Positions 1 through 8,325 of a stretch of 64,000 nucleotides of DNA are shown piece by piece (within the stretch, counting starts at the first letter, position 1; each line of letters starts with the position of its first letter). Origin of the DNA: Microbulbifer sp. HZ11 (GTDB taxonomy: Bacteria > Pseudomonadota > Gammaproteobacteria > Pseudomonadales > Cellvibrionaceae); contig NZ_JELR01000002.1 in NCBI RefSeq assembly GCF_000708675.1, positions 372,001-436,000 on the forward strand, given 5' to 3'. The notes beneath the pieces were generated by a model that saw only the letters and a list, made by a program, of their open reading frames with translations, did not search any database and had not been told where the DNA came from. Position numbers and translations under genes: made by a program.

Positions 1-26
1 AGGGACATGATCTATGTCAGATAATA

Positions 27-284
27 GTGAATGAGACAAGTCAACAGTTAAAGCGATTAAACAGCACATCGGCAGAGCTGGTAAGGGAATCTTTGGAAAC
101 TATTAGAAAAAGCTTCCGGGCTGCCCAAGGGAGACAGAAAGACATGCTGAGCGCCGCGCTTAGCAAGAAAGATGTCACCTACATATCCCAGTTCGCACGA
201 GATATTGGGTTCGACAAAGTTAAAGCTGTGGATTTCTCTCAAGATGGAGATCTCGTCGGCGTCTATATTTCATTGACGAAATAG
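27..284 (+). CDS. Small conserved-looking hypothetical protein (possibly 5' truncated)
   Basis: Encodes about 85 residues from a GTG at 27. No in-frame stop lies between the window edge and this GTG, so the true start may be outside the window. I do not recognise the family. The protein is charged and soluble, with no signal peptide or membrane segment. The first two thirds look helical (a run ending near KSFRAAQGRQKDMLSAAL), and the last part reads as a short beta segment (LVGVYISLTK). It ends 49 bases before the MarC-family gene on the same strand, so the two may be co-transcribed. No function is assigned. Confidence 0.5.
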   Translation: MNETSQQLKRLNSTSAELVRESLETIRKSFRAAQGRQKDMLSAALSKKDVTYISQFARDIGFDKVKAVDFSQDGDLVGVYISLTK

Positions 285-333
285 TGGTTTGCAGCGTAGT
301 TTTCCGCCGCCGAGTTCTAGCTGAGTTACTTTT

Positions 334-918
334 ATGGACACATTAACCGCCTTCCTAACCCTCCTCTTCGTAATGGACCCACTGGGTAACATCCCGGTAT
401 TCCTCGCCGCACTGAAGAATGTCCCACCCAAGCGACAGCTTTACGTGATCATGCGGGAACTGATTTTCGCTCTGATCGTGTTACTGGTATTTCTCTACGG
501 CGGCCGGTTCGTTTTGGCGTGGTTGGGACTTTCCCAAGAGGCCATCCGGATTGCTGGGGCGATTATTCTTTTCCTGATCGCGATTCGCATGGTATTCCCG
601 ATGGAAGGCGGCATTATGGGAGAACGACTGGAAGGGGAACCCTTCTTCGTACCTCTCGCTGTACCATTGGTGGCCGGGCCTTCCACCATGGCCATTCTGA
701 TGCTGATGACAAACAGCGAAGGGGAACAACTGTGGGACTGGACGCTGGCACTACTTGGCGCCTGGGCGGTATCCGCAGTAATACTGCTGGCCTCGTCCCC
801 ACTCGCCCGTTTGCTGGGTAACCGGGGGTTGATCGCGGTAGAGCGCCTGATGGGCATGGTACTGGTAATGCTGGCTGTACAGCTCTTCCTGGACGGCATA
901 AAACAAAGCCTTGCTTAA
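334..918 (+). CDS. MarC family integral membrane protein
   Basis: A 194-residue polytopic inner-membrane protein of the MarC/YhgN family (UPF0056), whose physiological substrate is not established. The N-terminus has the typical family signature: a hydrophobic helix followed by MDPLGNIPVFL at about residues 14-24. Further hydrophobic helices lie near 43-65, 70-90, 105-125, 140-155 and 170-190, giving about six membrane segments. Length is normal for the family. The start at 334 fits the usual N-terminus. MarC was once linked to multiple antibiotic resistance in E. coli, but that role was later disputed, so no resistance role should be inferred. Confidence 0.88.
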   Translation: MDTLTAFLTLLFVMDPLGNIPVFLAALKNVPPKRQLYVIMRELIFALIVLLVFLYGGRFVLAWLGLSQEAIRIAGAIILFLIAIRMVFPMEGGIMGERLEGEPFFVPLAVPLVAGPSTMAILMLMTNSEGEQLWDWTLALLGAWAVSAVILLASSPLARLLGNRGLIAVERLMGMVLVMLAVQLFLDGIKQSLA

Positions 919-925
919 TCGGTCA

Positions 926-959
926 GTCGCGAGGCTCTAGCGAAGCTGCGTCTCGCGAC
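926..959 (+). terminator. Hairpin after marC-like gene, weak terminator candidate
   Basis: The arms gtcgcgag and ctcgcgac form an 8-bp stem just after the MarC stop codon. No T-run follows, so termination is uncertain. Confidence 0.3.
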
Positions 960-1421
960 GATCACTTCACAAGACCTGCTCACCCACTCTCTAGCACAAC
1001 CTAATCGTTACCCGCTGGATAATCACGTTTTTTCAGAATTAATTACCGCGCCAGATTAATTTGGAAAAATTTACCTCTACCGAAAGATGAAAACCCCCAA
1101 ACTCGATCAACTTTTGTACAGCCCGCTCCGGACGAGCAAAAAACAACCAGCTTTGCCACTCCACTCGATAGTTACAGATATCCTAAATTTAACCAAAATT
1201 TAATAAATATTAATAACTAAAGTTAATTTAACCGGATGCAAACACTTCTTAACGATTGTAAATTACACAGCATGATCAATAAAGAATCAGAATCCATAAT
1301 TTGTACTTGATCCCGTTATGTCACGTTAGTTCCACAAATCTATTTGATCCTTTAAAGTCAGCGCGCACTCGAATTACAACAAACCAATAAAAGTGCCTCT
1401 AAGTACATAAAGGATGCATTT
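960..1421. other. Long AT-rich intergenic leader before TonB-dependent receptor
   Basis: About 460 bases without a credible gene. The part from about 1170 to 1240 is markedly AT-rich (runs such as aatttaataaatatt), unlike the GC-richer genes around it. It presumably holds the receptor promoter and a long 5' leader. The receptor's ribosome site is the AAAGGA at about 1408-1413. I cannot name an operator here. Confidence 0.5.
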
Positions 1422-4121
1422 ATGATCAAGACCAAGTTGAGTATCGCTATTGCAGCGCTCGGCACTATCGCCGCCACTGGTGTTTCCGCTCAGGAAAACG
1501 TGCCGGGCCCGGCTGTAGAAGAAGTAATCGTTACCGGTTCTCGTATTGCACGGGATCCGCTGTCCACCACCGGCCCAATCACTATTGTTGATTCCGAAGC
1601 GATCAGCCGCTCCGGTGTGGGCACCATTGACGAGCTGCTGAACCAGCTGCCGTCCATGGGTACCACTGGTATCAATGCAAACGACAACAACGGCGGCCAG
1701 GGTCTGGCATTCGTTGACCTGCGCAACCTCGGCTCTGCCCGTACTCTGGTACTGGTAAACGGCCGTCGTTTCGTATCTTCCGCTTCCGGCGTCAGCTCCG
1801 CGGTAGACATGAACAACATCCCGGTCGATATGATCGACCGCATCGAAGTACTGACTGACGGCGCTTCCGCCGTATACGGCGCTGACGCCGTTGCCGGTGT
1901 CATCAACGTGGTGATGAAAGACTCCTTCGACGGTGTTCGCATCAATGCACGCGCCGGCGCTACCAAAGACGGCGGCGGTGAGAATGGCGACCTGTCCATC
2001 ACCTTCGGCAGCGAAGGCGAGCGCGGTAGCTTCATTGCAAACATCACTCACGCACAGCGCGACGAGATTACTTACAACGATCGCGACTGGGCCGGTCTGA
2101 CCAGCTCTATGGGTCCGAACGGCAATATCTTCACCAACTACGGCAGCTTCAGCATCGGTGAAGATGGCGTGACTCTGGGCGACTACGCCGGTTACGACAT
2201 CGGCCAGCACATGTGGCTGTCTGGTGCAATGGAGCGTACTTCTGCTACTGCTTCCGGTAAATTCTCCATCACCGACAGCGTAGAGCTGTGGGGTGAGGCG
2301 AGCTTCACCACCAAAACCAGCAACCAGCAACTGGCTGCACAGCCTCTGTATGCGGGTAACGGTTTTGACCTGGACCCAGAAGTTCACCTGCCAGAAGCCA
2401 TCAAGTCTCAGCTGGACGAAGCATGGCAAGCAGCCGATGACGCTTATCAGATCGAGCTGGCTGCCTATGAAGCTGCGAAAGCCGAATGGGAAGCCCAGGG
2501 CAGCCCGGAAGGACTGGAGCCGAAAGCACCGGAAGCCTCTCACGGCACCGACTGGGTTGATGGTTTCTCCGACTTCCGTATTCGTCCGGTATCTGGCGGC
2601 ACCCGCTCTTACGAGCAGACCACCGATACTTACCGTCTGGCTACCGGCCTGAACGGTGACTTCTCTAACGGTTGGAGCTGGGACACCTTCGTGAGCTACG
2701 GCAAAAACGAAGGCGAAAACGTCATCCTGAACTCTTACAACAAAACCAAGTTGCAAGAAATCTTCAGCGGTGAAGCTGGCCTGGACTACGATTTCGCCGG
2801 CGGCATGAGCCCGGAAATCATGGACTACTTCCGCTACGACGACTACGAAGACAACTCCTACGAGCTGTTGAACGTTGGCGCGTCTCTGTCCGGTGACATC
2901 AACGCCATCGAATTCCAGGGCGGTGCTCTGGGCTTTGCAGCAGGTGTTGAATACCGTGAAGAGTCCGGTGAGTTCAACCCGTCTGTGGAAACCCAAAGTG
3001 GTGACACTTTCGGTAACCAGCAGGATGCCACTGGTGGCGAGTACGACGTAACCGAGGTGTTCGCGGAATTCAATCTGCCAATCCTGCAGGGTGCCCGTTT
3101 CGCAGAAGAGCTGACTGCTGACGTAGCGGTTCGCTACTCCGACTTCAGCACCTTCGGTGGCCAGAGCACTGGTAAAGTTGGCCTGGTTTACGCACCGGTT
3201 GAAGACGTGCGTTTCCGTACCAGCTACTCCACTTCTTTCCGCGCTCCGGGCATCTACGAGTTGTTCAGCGGTTCCGCGCAGAGCTACGAGTACCTGATCG
3301 ACCCGTGTGATACCAGTGAAGCGAACAAAGACGGCCAGGGTGCAAACTGCGGCATGGTTGGCGCTGGCTTCACTCAGTCCGGCAACCAGGTACCGACCAA
3401 CATTGGCGGTAACGAAGAGCTGACTCCAGAAGAAGCAGAAACCTTCACTGCCGGCATCGTTTGGACCCCGAGCTTCGTAGACGACCTGTCTATCACTCTG
3501 GACTACTACGACATCAGCATCGAAGACGCGATCACCTCTCCAGATCTGCAACGCATCCTGGATGACTGCTTCCGTGACGGTGTTGCGAGCGCTTGTTCCT
3601 TCGTAACCCGCGGCGCGGGCGACCAGATCGTATCCCTGGAAGGTGCGAAGATGAACATCGGTCAGATCGACACCCGTGGTGTTGACGTCGATATCGTTCA
3701 AAACCTGCACTTCGACGCTGGCCGTCTGGGCCTGCGTGCACAGGCTTCCCGTCTGCTGGAATACAACGAGTTCAACGAGCAGTCCGGCACCGAGTCTGAC
3801 TACCTGGAATACGTTGGTACCACCGGTGGTCTGTACGTGAAGTGGCGCGGCCTGGCCAGCGCGACCTGGTACGGCAACGACTGGGATCTGGGTGCTGAAA
3901 TGCAGTACTTCGACGACGGTGAAAGCCCCTACCTGCCGGTTCAGTCCATTACTTATCTGAACCTGCGCGCAGGCTGGGACATCAACGAAGGTACTCGTCT
4001 GTCCGCTGGTATTGATAACGTGGCGAACAAAGACCCACACACTACCTCCGGCAGCGACTGGAACAGCTTCTACGACTTCCAAGGTCGCTACTTCTGGGCT
4101 GGTGCTTCTTACCAGTTCTAA
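1422..4121 (+). CDS. TonB-dependent outer-membrane receptor
   Basis: An 899-residue TonB-dependent receptor. A signal peptide covers residues 1-23, ending near VSAQ. A TonB-box/linker (EEVIVTGSRI) lies around residue 33, then the plug domain with LRNLGSARTLVLVNGRR and a DGASAVYGADAVAGVINVV motif, then a 22-stranded-type barrel ending in aromatic Phe (ASYQF), the usual BAM recognition end. The substrate is not evident. The type is common in marine polymer degraders and is often used for oligosaccharides or peptides. The peptide transporter encoded at 5707 makes peptide uptake a loose possibility. Codon use is strongly biased, suggesting high expression. An Ala/Glu-rich helical insertion around residues 327-372 is unusual in a barrel loop. 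A strong terminator follows. Confidence 0.93.
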   Translation: MIKTKLSIAIAALGTIAATGVSAQENVPGPAVEEVIVTGSRIARDPLSTTGPITIVDSEAISRSGVGTIDELLNQLPSMGTTGINANDNNGGQGLAFVDLRNLGSARTLVLVNGRRFVSSASGVSSAVDMNNIPVDMIDRIEVLTDGASAVYGADAVAGVINVVMKDSFDGVRINARAGATKDGGGENGDLSITFGSEGERGSFIANITHAQRDEITYNDRDWAGLTSSMGPNGNIFTNYGSFSIGEDGVTLGDYAGYDIGQHMWLSGAMERTSATASGKFSITDSVELWGEASFTTKTSNQQLAAQPLYAGNGFDLDPEVHLPEAIKSQLDEAWQAADDAYQIELAAYEAAKAEWEAQGSPEGLEPKAPEASHGTDWVDGFSDFRIRPVSGGTRSYEQTTDTYRLATGLNGDFSNGWSWDTFVSYGKNEGENVILNSYNKTKLQEIFSGEAGLDYDFAGGMSPEIMDYFRYDDYEDNSYELLNVGASLSGDINAIEFQGGALGFAAGVEYREESGEFNPSVETQSGDTFGNQQDATGGEYDVTEVFAEFNLPILQGARFAEELTADVAVRYSDFSTFGGQSTGKVGLVYAPVEDVRFRTSYSTSFRAPGIYELFSGSAQSYEYLIDPCDTSEANKDGQGANCGMVGAGFTQSGNQVPTNIGGNEELTPEEAETFTAGIVWTPSFVDDLSITLDYYDISIEDAITSPDLQRILDDCFRDGVASACSFVTRGAGDQIVSLEGAKMNIGQIDTRGVDVDIVQNLHFDAGRLGLRAQASRLLEYNEFNEQSGTESDYLEYVGTTGGLYVKWRGLASATWYGNDWDLGAEMQYFDDGESPYLPVQSITYLNLRAGWDINEGTRLSAGIDNVANKDPHTTSGSDWNSFYDFQGRYFWAGASYQF

Positions 4122-4156
4122 GTTGTGGACTTGACGTTGTAGACGTTCAGTCAACG

Positions 4157-4190
4157 AAAAAGGGGGATGCCAATGGCATCCCCCTTTTTC
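4157..4190 (+). terminator. Rho-independent terminator of the TonB-dependent receptor gene
   Basis: The stem gggggatgcc/ggcatccccc has a very short loop. It is flanked by A-run and T-run (aaaaa before, ttttt after), so it can act in both directions between the convergent receptor and lipoprotein genes. Confidence 0.9.
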
Positions 4191-4218
4191 GTACAAATAA
4201 TCATAAAATACTTCTAAG

Positions 4219-5517
4219 TTACCACCGTCCGAGAAGGCTCGCCGGTCCCACAGAATACCTGCCTGGGATGTCTCCAGGAGTACGCCGTGAAGGTGAACTC
4301 TCACCAACTCCGCCCATTTCCATGAGTTCTAGCTTTTTCATATATACCCTTTGTGCCGAGGCGTTATCTGCCAAGTGAAATGCCTGGAAAAAATGCTCTT
4401 TCGAGTCTACGAATTCACCAAGCCTGTAGTTGGTCAACCCCATCAAAAAATGAAACCGGTGATCATCCTCGTATTGCCACATAGCACGCTTTAACTGCTT
4501 CTTTGCGCTTTTATAATCACCATGCTCATACGCGTTGCGCGCCTGATAATACAGGTAGTAGGGGTTGCGTTCGCGGTGGAAGCGGGCCTTTTCGGCATAG
4601 TGATCGGCCAGGTCGAACTTACTCTGCTTGCGATACAAGCGCTCCAGATTACTCATGGCAATGGTATGGCTGCTTTTCAGCTGCAATGCTTGCAGGTAGC
4701 TCTGTTCTGCGGCAGTAAACTCTCGATTGCGACTATATAGCGCTCCGAGGTTTGCCCACAGGTCCGCGTCTCCTGGCCTCAGGTCCAGCGCCTTACGCAA
4801 ATAGCGAAACGCATCGACCATTTGCCCCTGCTGCATCAGCTCCAGGCCGCGATTGCTGTAGTACTGTGCAAAAGCTTCGTTATCCGACAGCTTGCGCTGG
4901 TCATAGATGGGGTCGTAGGCCTCGAGATTGAAATCCACCACGCGGCGGCCCCGGGGGCTCTCGCTCACCATATTGATATGGCGGTACACCACGAAGGTCT
5001 GCGACTCCTCATGCCCCCATACGGGTGGCACTTCCACCTGATTGAAGTAGGCATCCGCCCCCAGTTCCCGCGCCATGGCCACCATCATCACGGTAAAGGC
5101 CATACAGTTGCCCACCTGCTCGCGGTAAGTGCCACTGGCGGTCAATGTCTGATCCGCCTGATACTGGACGGTGAAGTCGCGATTCTCGAAGCCTTGCAGC
5201 AGCGCAGCCAGTCGCTGCTGGGGACTGGCCTGCGGGGCGACATGAGCGAGGTACCTGCGCATTTCCGGAGAGAGACCGAGAATATCGTCTTCCGGCAACG
5301 CCATCCGCGGTACCGGCTGCTCAAACAGCGCTTGCCCCGAGAGCAGCCAGCCCACATCTGTCGGGGCTGGGGGATCGACCGGGTTGCTGGCGCAGCCGGC
5401 CAGTAGAACCGCGGCAATCGCCGTACAGGCAGCGATCCGCCTGGGCTGGAAACGCGGGCGGTTCGCGAAATGTGACCGTTTGATTTCTGGCAGTCCAGAA
5501 TTTTCCGGGGTTTTCAT
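4219..5517 (-). CDS. Lipoprotein with transglutaminase-like domain and TPR repeats
   Basis: A predicted lipoprotein of about 432 residues from the ATG at 5517, which has GGGGAG just upstream. The reading frame stays open upstream to 5619, but that start is less convincing. The lipobox LLAGC places the acylated Cys near residue 42, after an unusually long, positively charged N-region. Residues about 130-200 carry GNCMAF, VVYRHIN and RVVDFN. Their Cys, His and Asp fit a transglutaminase-like (papain-fold) triad at about C138, H180 and D195. Residues about 215-400 are TPR repeats (for example DADLWANLGALYSRN). The substrate is unknown. The gene is divergent from the peptide transporter. I am confident of the lipoprotein and TPRs, less so of catalytic activity. 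Confidence 0.82.
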   Translation of the reverse strand: MKTPENSGLPEIKRSHFANRPRFQPRRIAACTAIAAVLLAGCASNPVDPPAPTDVGWLLSGQALFEQPVPRMALPEDDILGLSPEMRRYLAHVAPQASPQQRLAALLQGFENRDFTVQYQADQTLTASGTYREQVGNCMAFTVMMVAMARELGADAYFNQVEVPPVWGHEESQTFVVYRHINMVSESPRGRRVVDFNLEAYDPIYDQRKLSDNEAFAQYYSNRGLELMQQGQMVDAFRYLRKALDLRPGDADLWANLGALYSRNREFTAAEQSYLQALQLKSSHTIAMSNLERLYRKQSKFDLADHYAEKARFHRERNPYYLYYQARNAYEHGDYKSAKKQLKRAMWQYEDDHRFHFLMGLTNYRLGEFVDSKEHFFQAFHLADNASAQRVYMKKLELMEMGGVGESSPSRRTPGDIPGRYSVGPASLLGRW

Positions 5518-5662
5518 GGTTATTCTCCCCATAACGTGTTCTGAATCCCTGATTTTCCACAATTCTTGTCGCGTAGGAATACCTTTCGCAGGTTCATTTC
5601 CTGTTTCACCTGTAACCATTCGCCAGTTTCCGGGACCGCTGTTACACTCGGGAAGGTCTCTC

Positions 5663-5692
5663 TAAAGCTATAACAAGTTAAAGCTATAACAA
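5663..5692 (+). repeat. Tandem 14-bp direct repeat upstream of the peptide transporter
   Basis: taaagctataacaa occurs at 5663-5676 and again at 5679-5692, a 16-bp period, in the divergent promoter region immediately before the transporter start. It could be a paired operator or just a local duplication. Confidence 0.55.
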
Positions 5693-5706
5693 TCGGAACA
5701 ACTGAT

Positions 5707-7242
5707 ATGTCGTCACAGCCACAACAAAACAGCGATGGCTTCTTTGGCCATCCCAAGGGGCTCTCCACCCTGTTCTTTACCGAAATGTGGGAGCGGATGA
5801 GTTACTACGGCATGCGGGCTCTACTGGTCCTGTTCATGACCGCCAGCCTGCAGCAGGAAGGCCTTGCCTTCACCGTTGTCGCCGCTACCGCGATCTACGG
5901 TCTCTACACCGGTGCGGTGTACTTTCTGGGTCTCCCCGGTGGCTGGATTGCGGACCGCCTGCTCGGCGGGCAGCGCACCGTCTGGTACGGCGGCATTATC
6001 ATCATGTGCGGCCATATCGTGCTCGCCATTCCCAGCGAACACACCTTCTTTATTGGCCTGATTCTGGTTGCCACCGGTACTGGCCTGCTCAAGCCCAATA
6101 TCAGCGCACTGGTTGGCCACCTCTACGCCGACGACGATGTGCGTCGCGACAGTGGCTATGCCCTGTATTACATGGGTATCAATATTGGCTCCGTGCTGGG
6201 CTACATGATCTGTGGCTACTTCGGTGAGAAAGTCGGCTGGCACTGGGGCTTCGGTGCCGCTGCTGTAGGTATGGCAATTGGCCTGGTTCAGTACCGCAAG
6301 ACCATCGGTAACCTGGGCGATGCCAGTCTGAAGCCGGAGCACCCGATGACACCAGCGGGCGAAAAGAAAGCCTGGAGCACCATCTGGGCGATCGTTGGTA
6401 CCGTGGTGGTGATTACCGCCCTGACCATGAGCGGCGTGATCGCTTTTGACCCGGTTGCCGTAGCCAAGTACGTGGCCATTGCCTTTACCGTCATCTTCTT
6501 CGCCTACTACGCCTACATCTATTTTGGCGGCAAACTGTCCCAGGCCGAGAAGAAGCGCATGTGGGCCCTGTTCCTGGTGTGTGTGGCGTCCGCCTGCTTC
6601 TGGTCCGGGTTCGAACAGGCGGGCTCCTCCCTGAACCTGTTTGGTCGTGACTTTACCGACCGCATGATCGGCTCCTTCGAGATTCCGGCATCCTGGTTCC
6701 AGAATGTGAACCCGATGTTCATCATCATTCTGTCTCCTTTCTTCGCCGCCCTGTGGATCAACCTGGGCAAGCGCATGATCTCGCCATCCTATGGCATGAA
6801 GTGCGCCATCGGCCTGATCATCATGGCCACCGGCTTTATCGTGATGTTCTTCGCCGCCCAGCAAGCCGCGGCAGGCCTAAAAGTCGCGCCGATGTGGCTG
6901 GTAACCACTTACTTCCTGCACACCGTAGGCGAACTGTGCCTGAGCCCTGTAGCCCTGAGTGCAGTGAGCAAACTGTCACCGCGTCGCTTTGCCGGCCAGA
7001 TGATGGGTGTGTTCGTACTCACCTACTCCATCGGCAACATCATTGCCGGCCTGCTGGCGGGTAACTTCGATCCGAACAATGTATCCGAGCTGCCAAATCT
7101 GTACCTGCAGATCGCCATCTTCAGCATTGGTATCGGTGCCGTGATCGCGCTGATCAGCCTGAAGTCCAAATCCTGGGAAGGCCAGGGTGAGGATCATATC
7201 GAAGCGGTTGAGCCGGCCGAGGCGCCAGCGAAGACTGTTTAA
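5707..7242 (+). CDS. POT/PTR2 family proton-dependent oligopeptide transporter
   Basis: A 511-residue inner-membrane symporter importing di- and tripeptides with protons. The N-terminal helix carries the family ExxER motif (EMWERMSYYGMRALL, about residues 22-36), which couples proton binding. It is followed by the G-G-WIADRLLG motif at the loop after helix 2. About 14 hydrophobic helices are readable, matching the bacterial DtpA/DtpB layout with two extra central helices. A late motif, GELCLSPVALSAVSKLSP, is also characteristic. The C-terminus is a short acidic/Ala-Pro tail. The gene is divergent from the TPR lipoprotein gene, with an intrinsic terminator downstream. Substrate specificity among peptides cannot be told from sequence. 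Confidence 0.95.
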   Translation: MSSQPQQNSDGFFGHPKGLSTLFFTEMWERMSYYGMRALLVLFMTASLQQEGLAFTVVAATAIYGLYTGAVYFLGLPGGWIADRLLGGQRTVWYGGIIIMCGHIVLAIPSEHTFFIGLILVATGTGLLKPNISALVGHLYADDDVRRDSGYALYYMGINIGSVLGYMICGYFGEKVGWHWGFGAAAVGMAIGLVQYRKTIGNLGDASLKPEHPMTPAGEKKAWSTIWAIVGTVVVITALTMSGVIAFDPVAVAKYVAIAFTVIFFAYYAYIYFGGKLSQAEKKRMWALFLVCVASACFWSGFEQAGSSLNLFGRDFTDRMIGSFEIPASWFQNVNPMFIIILSPFFAALWINLGKRMISPSYGMKCAIGLIIMATGFIVMFFAAQQAAAGLKVAPMWLVTTYFLHTVGELCLSPVALSAVSKLSPRRFAGQMMGVFVLTYSIGNIIAGLLAGNFDPNNVSELPNLYLQIAIFSIGIGAVIALISLKSKSWEGQGEDHIEAVEPAEAPAKTV

Positions 7243-7262
7243 TTCTCGGCTTAGCCCGAAGT

Positions 7263-7300
7263 AAAAAGGCCGCTGCGGTTTCCCGCAGCGGCCTTTTTTA
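7263..7300 (+). terminator. Bidirectional intrinsic terminator between convergent genes
   Basis: The stem aaaaggccgctgcgg/ccgcagcggcctttttt has a short loop (tttc), A-run before and T-run after. It serves the peptide transporter and probably also the convergent TauE-type gene. Confidence 0.92.
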
Positions 7301-7321
7301 TTGATTTGCCAGTCGAACCAA

Positions 7322-8146
7322 TCAGCTGGCGACTACCGCATAGTTCAGCCAGATAAACCGCGCACCGATGATGAACAGCAGCCCTGCGAAACAGTTCTTC
7401 AGTAACTGCGGCGAGAGCTTGTGAGCCAGCAGGGCGCCGAAGCGGGCAAACCAGGTACTCGCCAATACAATCCCCAGAAACGCAGGCCAGTAGATATAAC
7501 CACTGCTCCATTCCGGCAATTGTGAATTATTCCAGCCCTGTACCGCAAAACTGAGTGCACCGGCAATGGCGATCGGCAGACCACAAGCCGCCGAGGTCGC
7601 CACCGCGCGCTGCATCACCACATGGCAGCGGGACAGGAAGGGCACCGTCAGTGAGCCCCCACCAATCCCGAAAATTGCGGAAACCCAGCCGATAAAGCCG
7701 CCGGCAATCGACAAGCCCACTTTGCCAGGCACCTTTTCGCCGTTGCTCGGCAGCGATCCCTTACGCAGGCCATCGAGCCACATCTTGAGCGCGATGCCGA
7801 CAGCAAAAAGTCCGATCAGCAGCTGTAACCAGGCACCGCTCAACCAGTCGGCGGTAACACCGCCCACCCAGGAGCCCAGCAGAATTCCCGGTGCCATGGC
7901 AATAAAGATCTTCCAGTCCACCGCACGTTTGCCATGATGGGTACGCACCGAGCTGATTGAGGTAATGATGATGGTGGCAAGCGAAGTCCCCACGGCCATA
8001 TGGGTGAGGATTTCCGGCGCGATGCCCTGGGCGGTAAATACCAAGACCAAAGCAGGCACGATGATCAGACCGCCGCCCACTCCGAACAGACCGGCTATGG
8101 TACCTGCACCCATCCCCACCAACAGGTAAATCAATAACACTTCCAC
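7322..8146 (-). CDS. TauE/SafE family sulfite/anion exporter-like membrane protein
   Basis: A protein of about 274 residues of the TauE/SafE (DUF81) family of inner-membrane transporters, associated with export or uptake of sulfur-containing or other organic anions. The two-fold repeat signature is clear: GLFGVGGGLIIVPAL near the N-terminus and an equivalent SAIFGIGGGSLTVPFL in the second half, each starting a helix bundle. About eight hydrophobic helices can be read. I prefer the GTG at 8146, which is preceded by GGGGGAAG at good spacing. An ATG at 8182 would add 12 polar residues and lacks a good ribosome site. The substrate is unknown, and no sulfur gene is nearby to guide it. Confidence 0.88.
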   Translation of the reverse strand: MEVLLIYLLVGMGAGTIAGLFGVGGGLIIVPALVLVFTAQGIAPEILTHMAVGTSLATIIITSISSVRTHHGKRAVDWKIFIAMAPGILLGSWVGGVTADWLSGAWLQLLIGLFAVGIALKMWLDGLRKGSLPSNGEKVPGKVGLSIAGGFIGWVSAIFGIGGGSLTVPFLSRCHVVMQRAVATSAACGLPIAIAGALSFAVQGWNNSQLPEWSSGYIYWPAFLGIVLASTWFARFGALLAHKLSPQLLKNCFAGLLFIIGARFIWLNYAVVAS

Positions 8147-8187
8147 TGAACTTCCCCCGGAATCCCTGCTTATAAAGTTCATTCAAA

Positions 8188-8257
8188 CAAAACGGCAGGA
8201 AAGCCGTTTTGCACAGCCGAAGGCTGCCCGAAGGGTGAGGGCCAAGGATGGCCCGAA
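8188..8257. repeat. Cluster of short palindromes between pnp and the exporter gene
   Basis: Contains a perfect aaaacggc/gccgtttt hairpin (8188-8210), then agccgaaggct (8215-8225) and gggcca/tggccc (8239-8254). They resemble dispersed REP-type intergenic elements rather than coding sequence. Confidence 0.5.
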
Positions 8258-8259
8258 TG

Positions 8260-8290
8260 AAAAAACGGTGGCATATAGCCACCGTTTTCC
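8260..8290 (-). terminator. Intrinsic terminator downstream of pnp
   Basis: The stem aaaacggtggc/gccaccgtttt with a loop of about 5 nt lies 36 bases past the pnp stop. Read in the pnp direction it ends in a T-run. Confidence 0.88.
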
Positions 8291-8325
8291 GTCGCTTGCA
8301 AGCAAGCGTGCCAAACCGGGAGGAA

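Noticed and set aside
1374-4307. 977-codon open frame on the minus strand opposite the TonB-dependent receptor gene
   Set aside because: The + strand has a complete receptor with signal peptide, plug and barrel. The minus frame is Val/Thr/Gln-rich and featureless, an artefact of strong codon bias.
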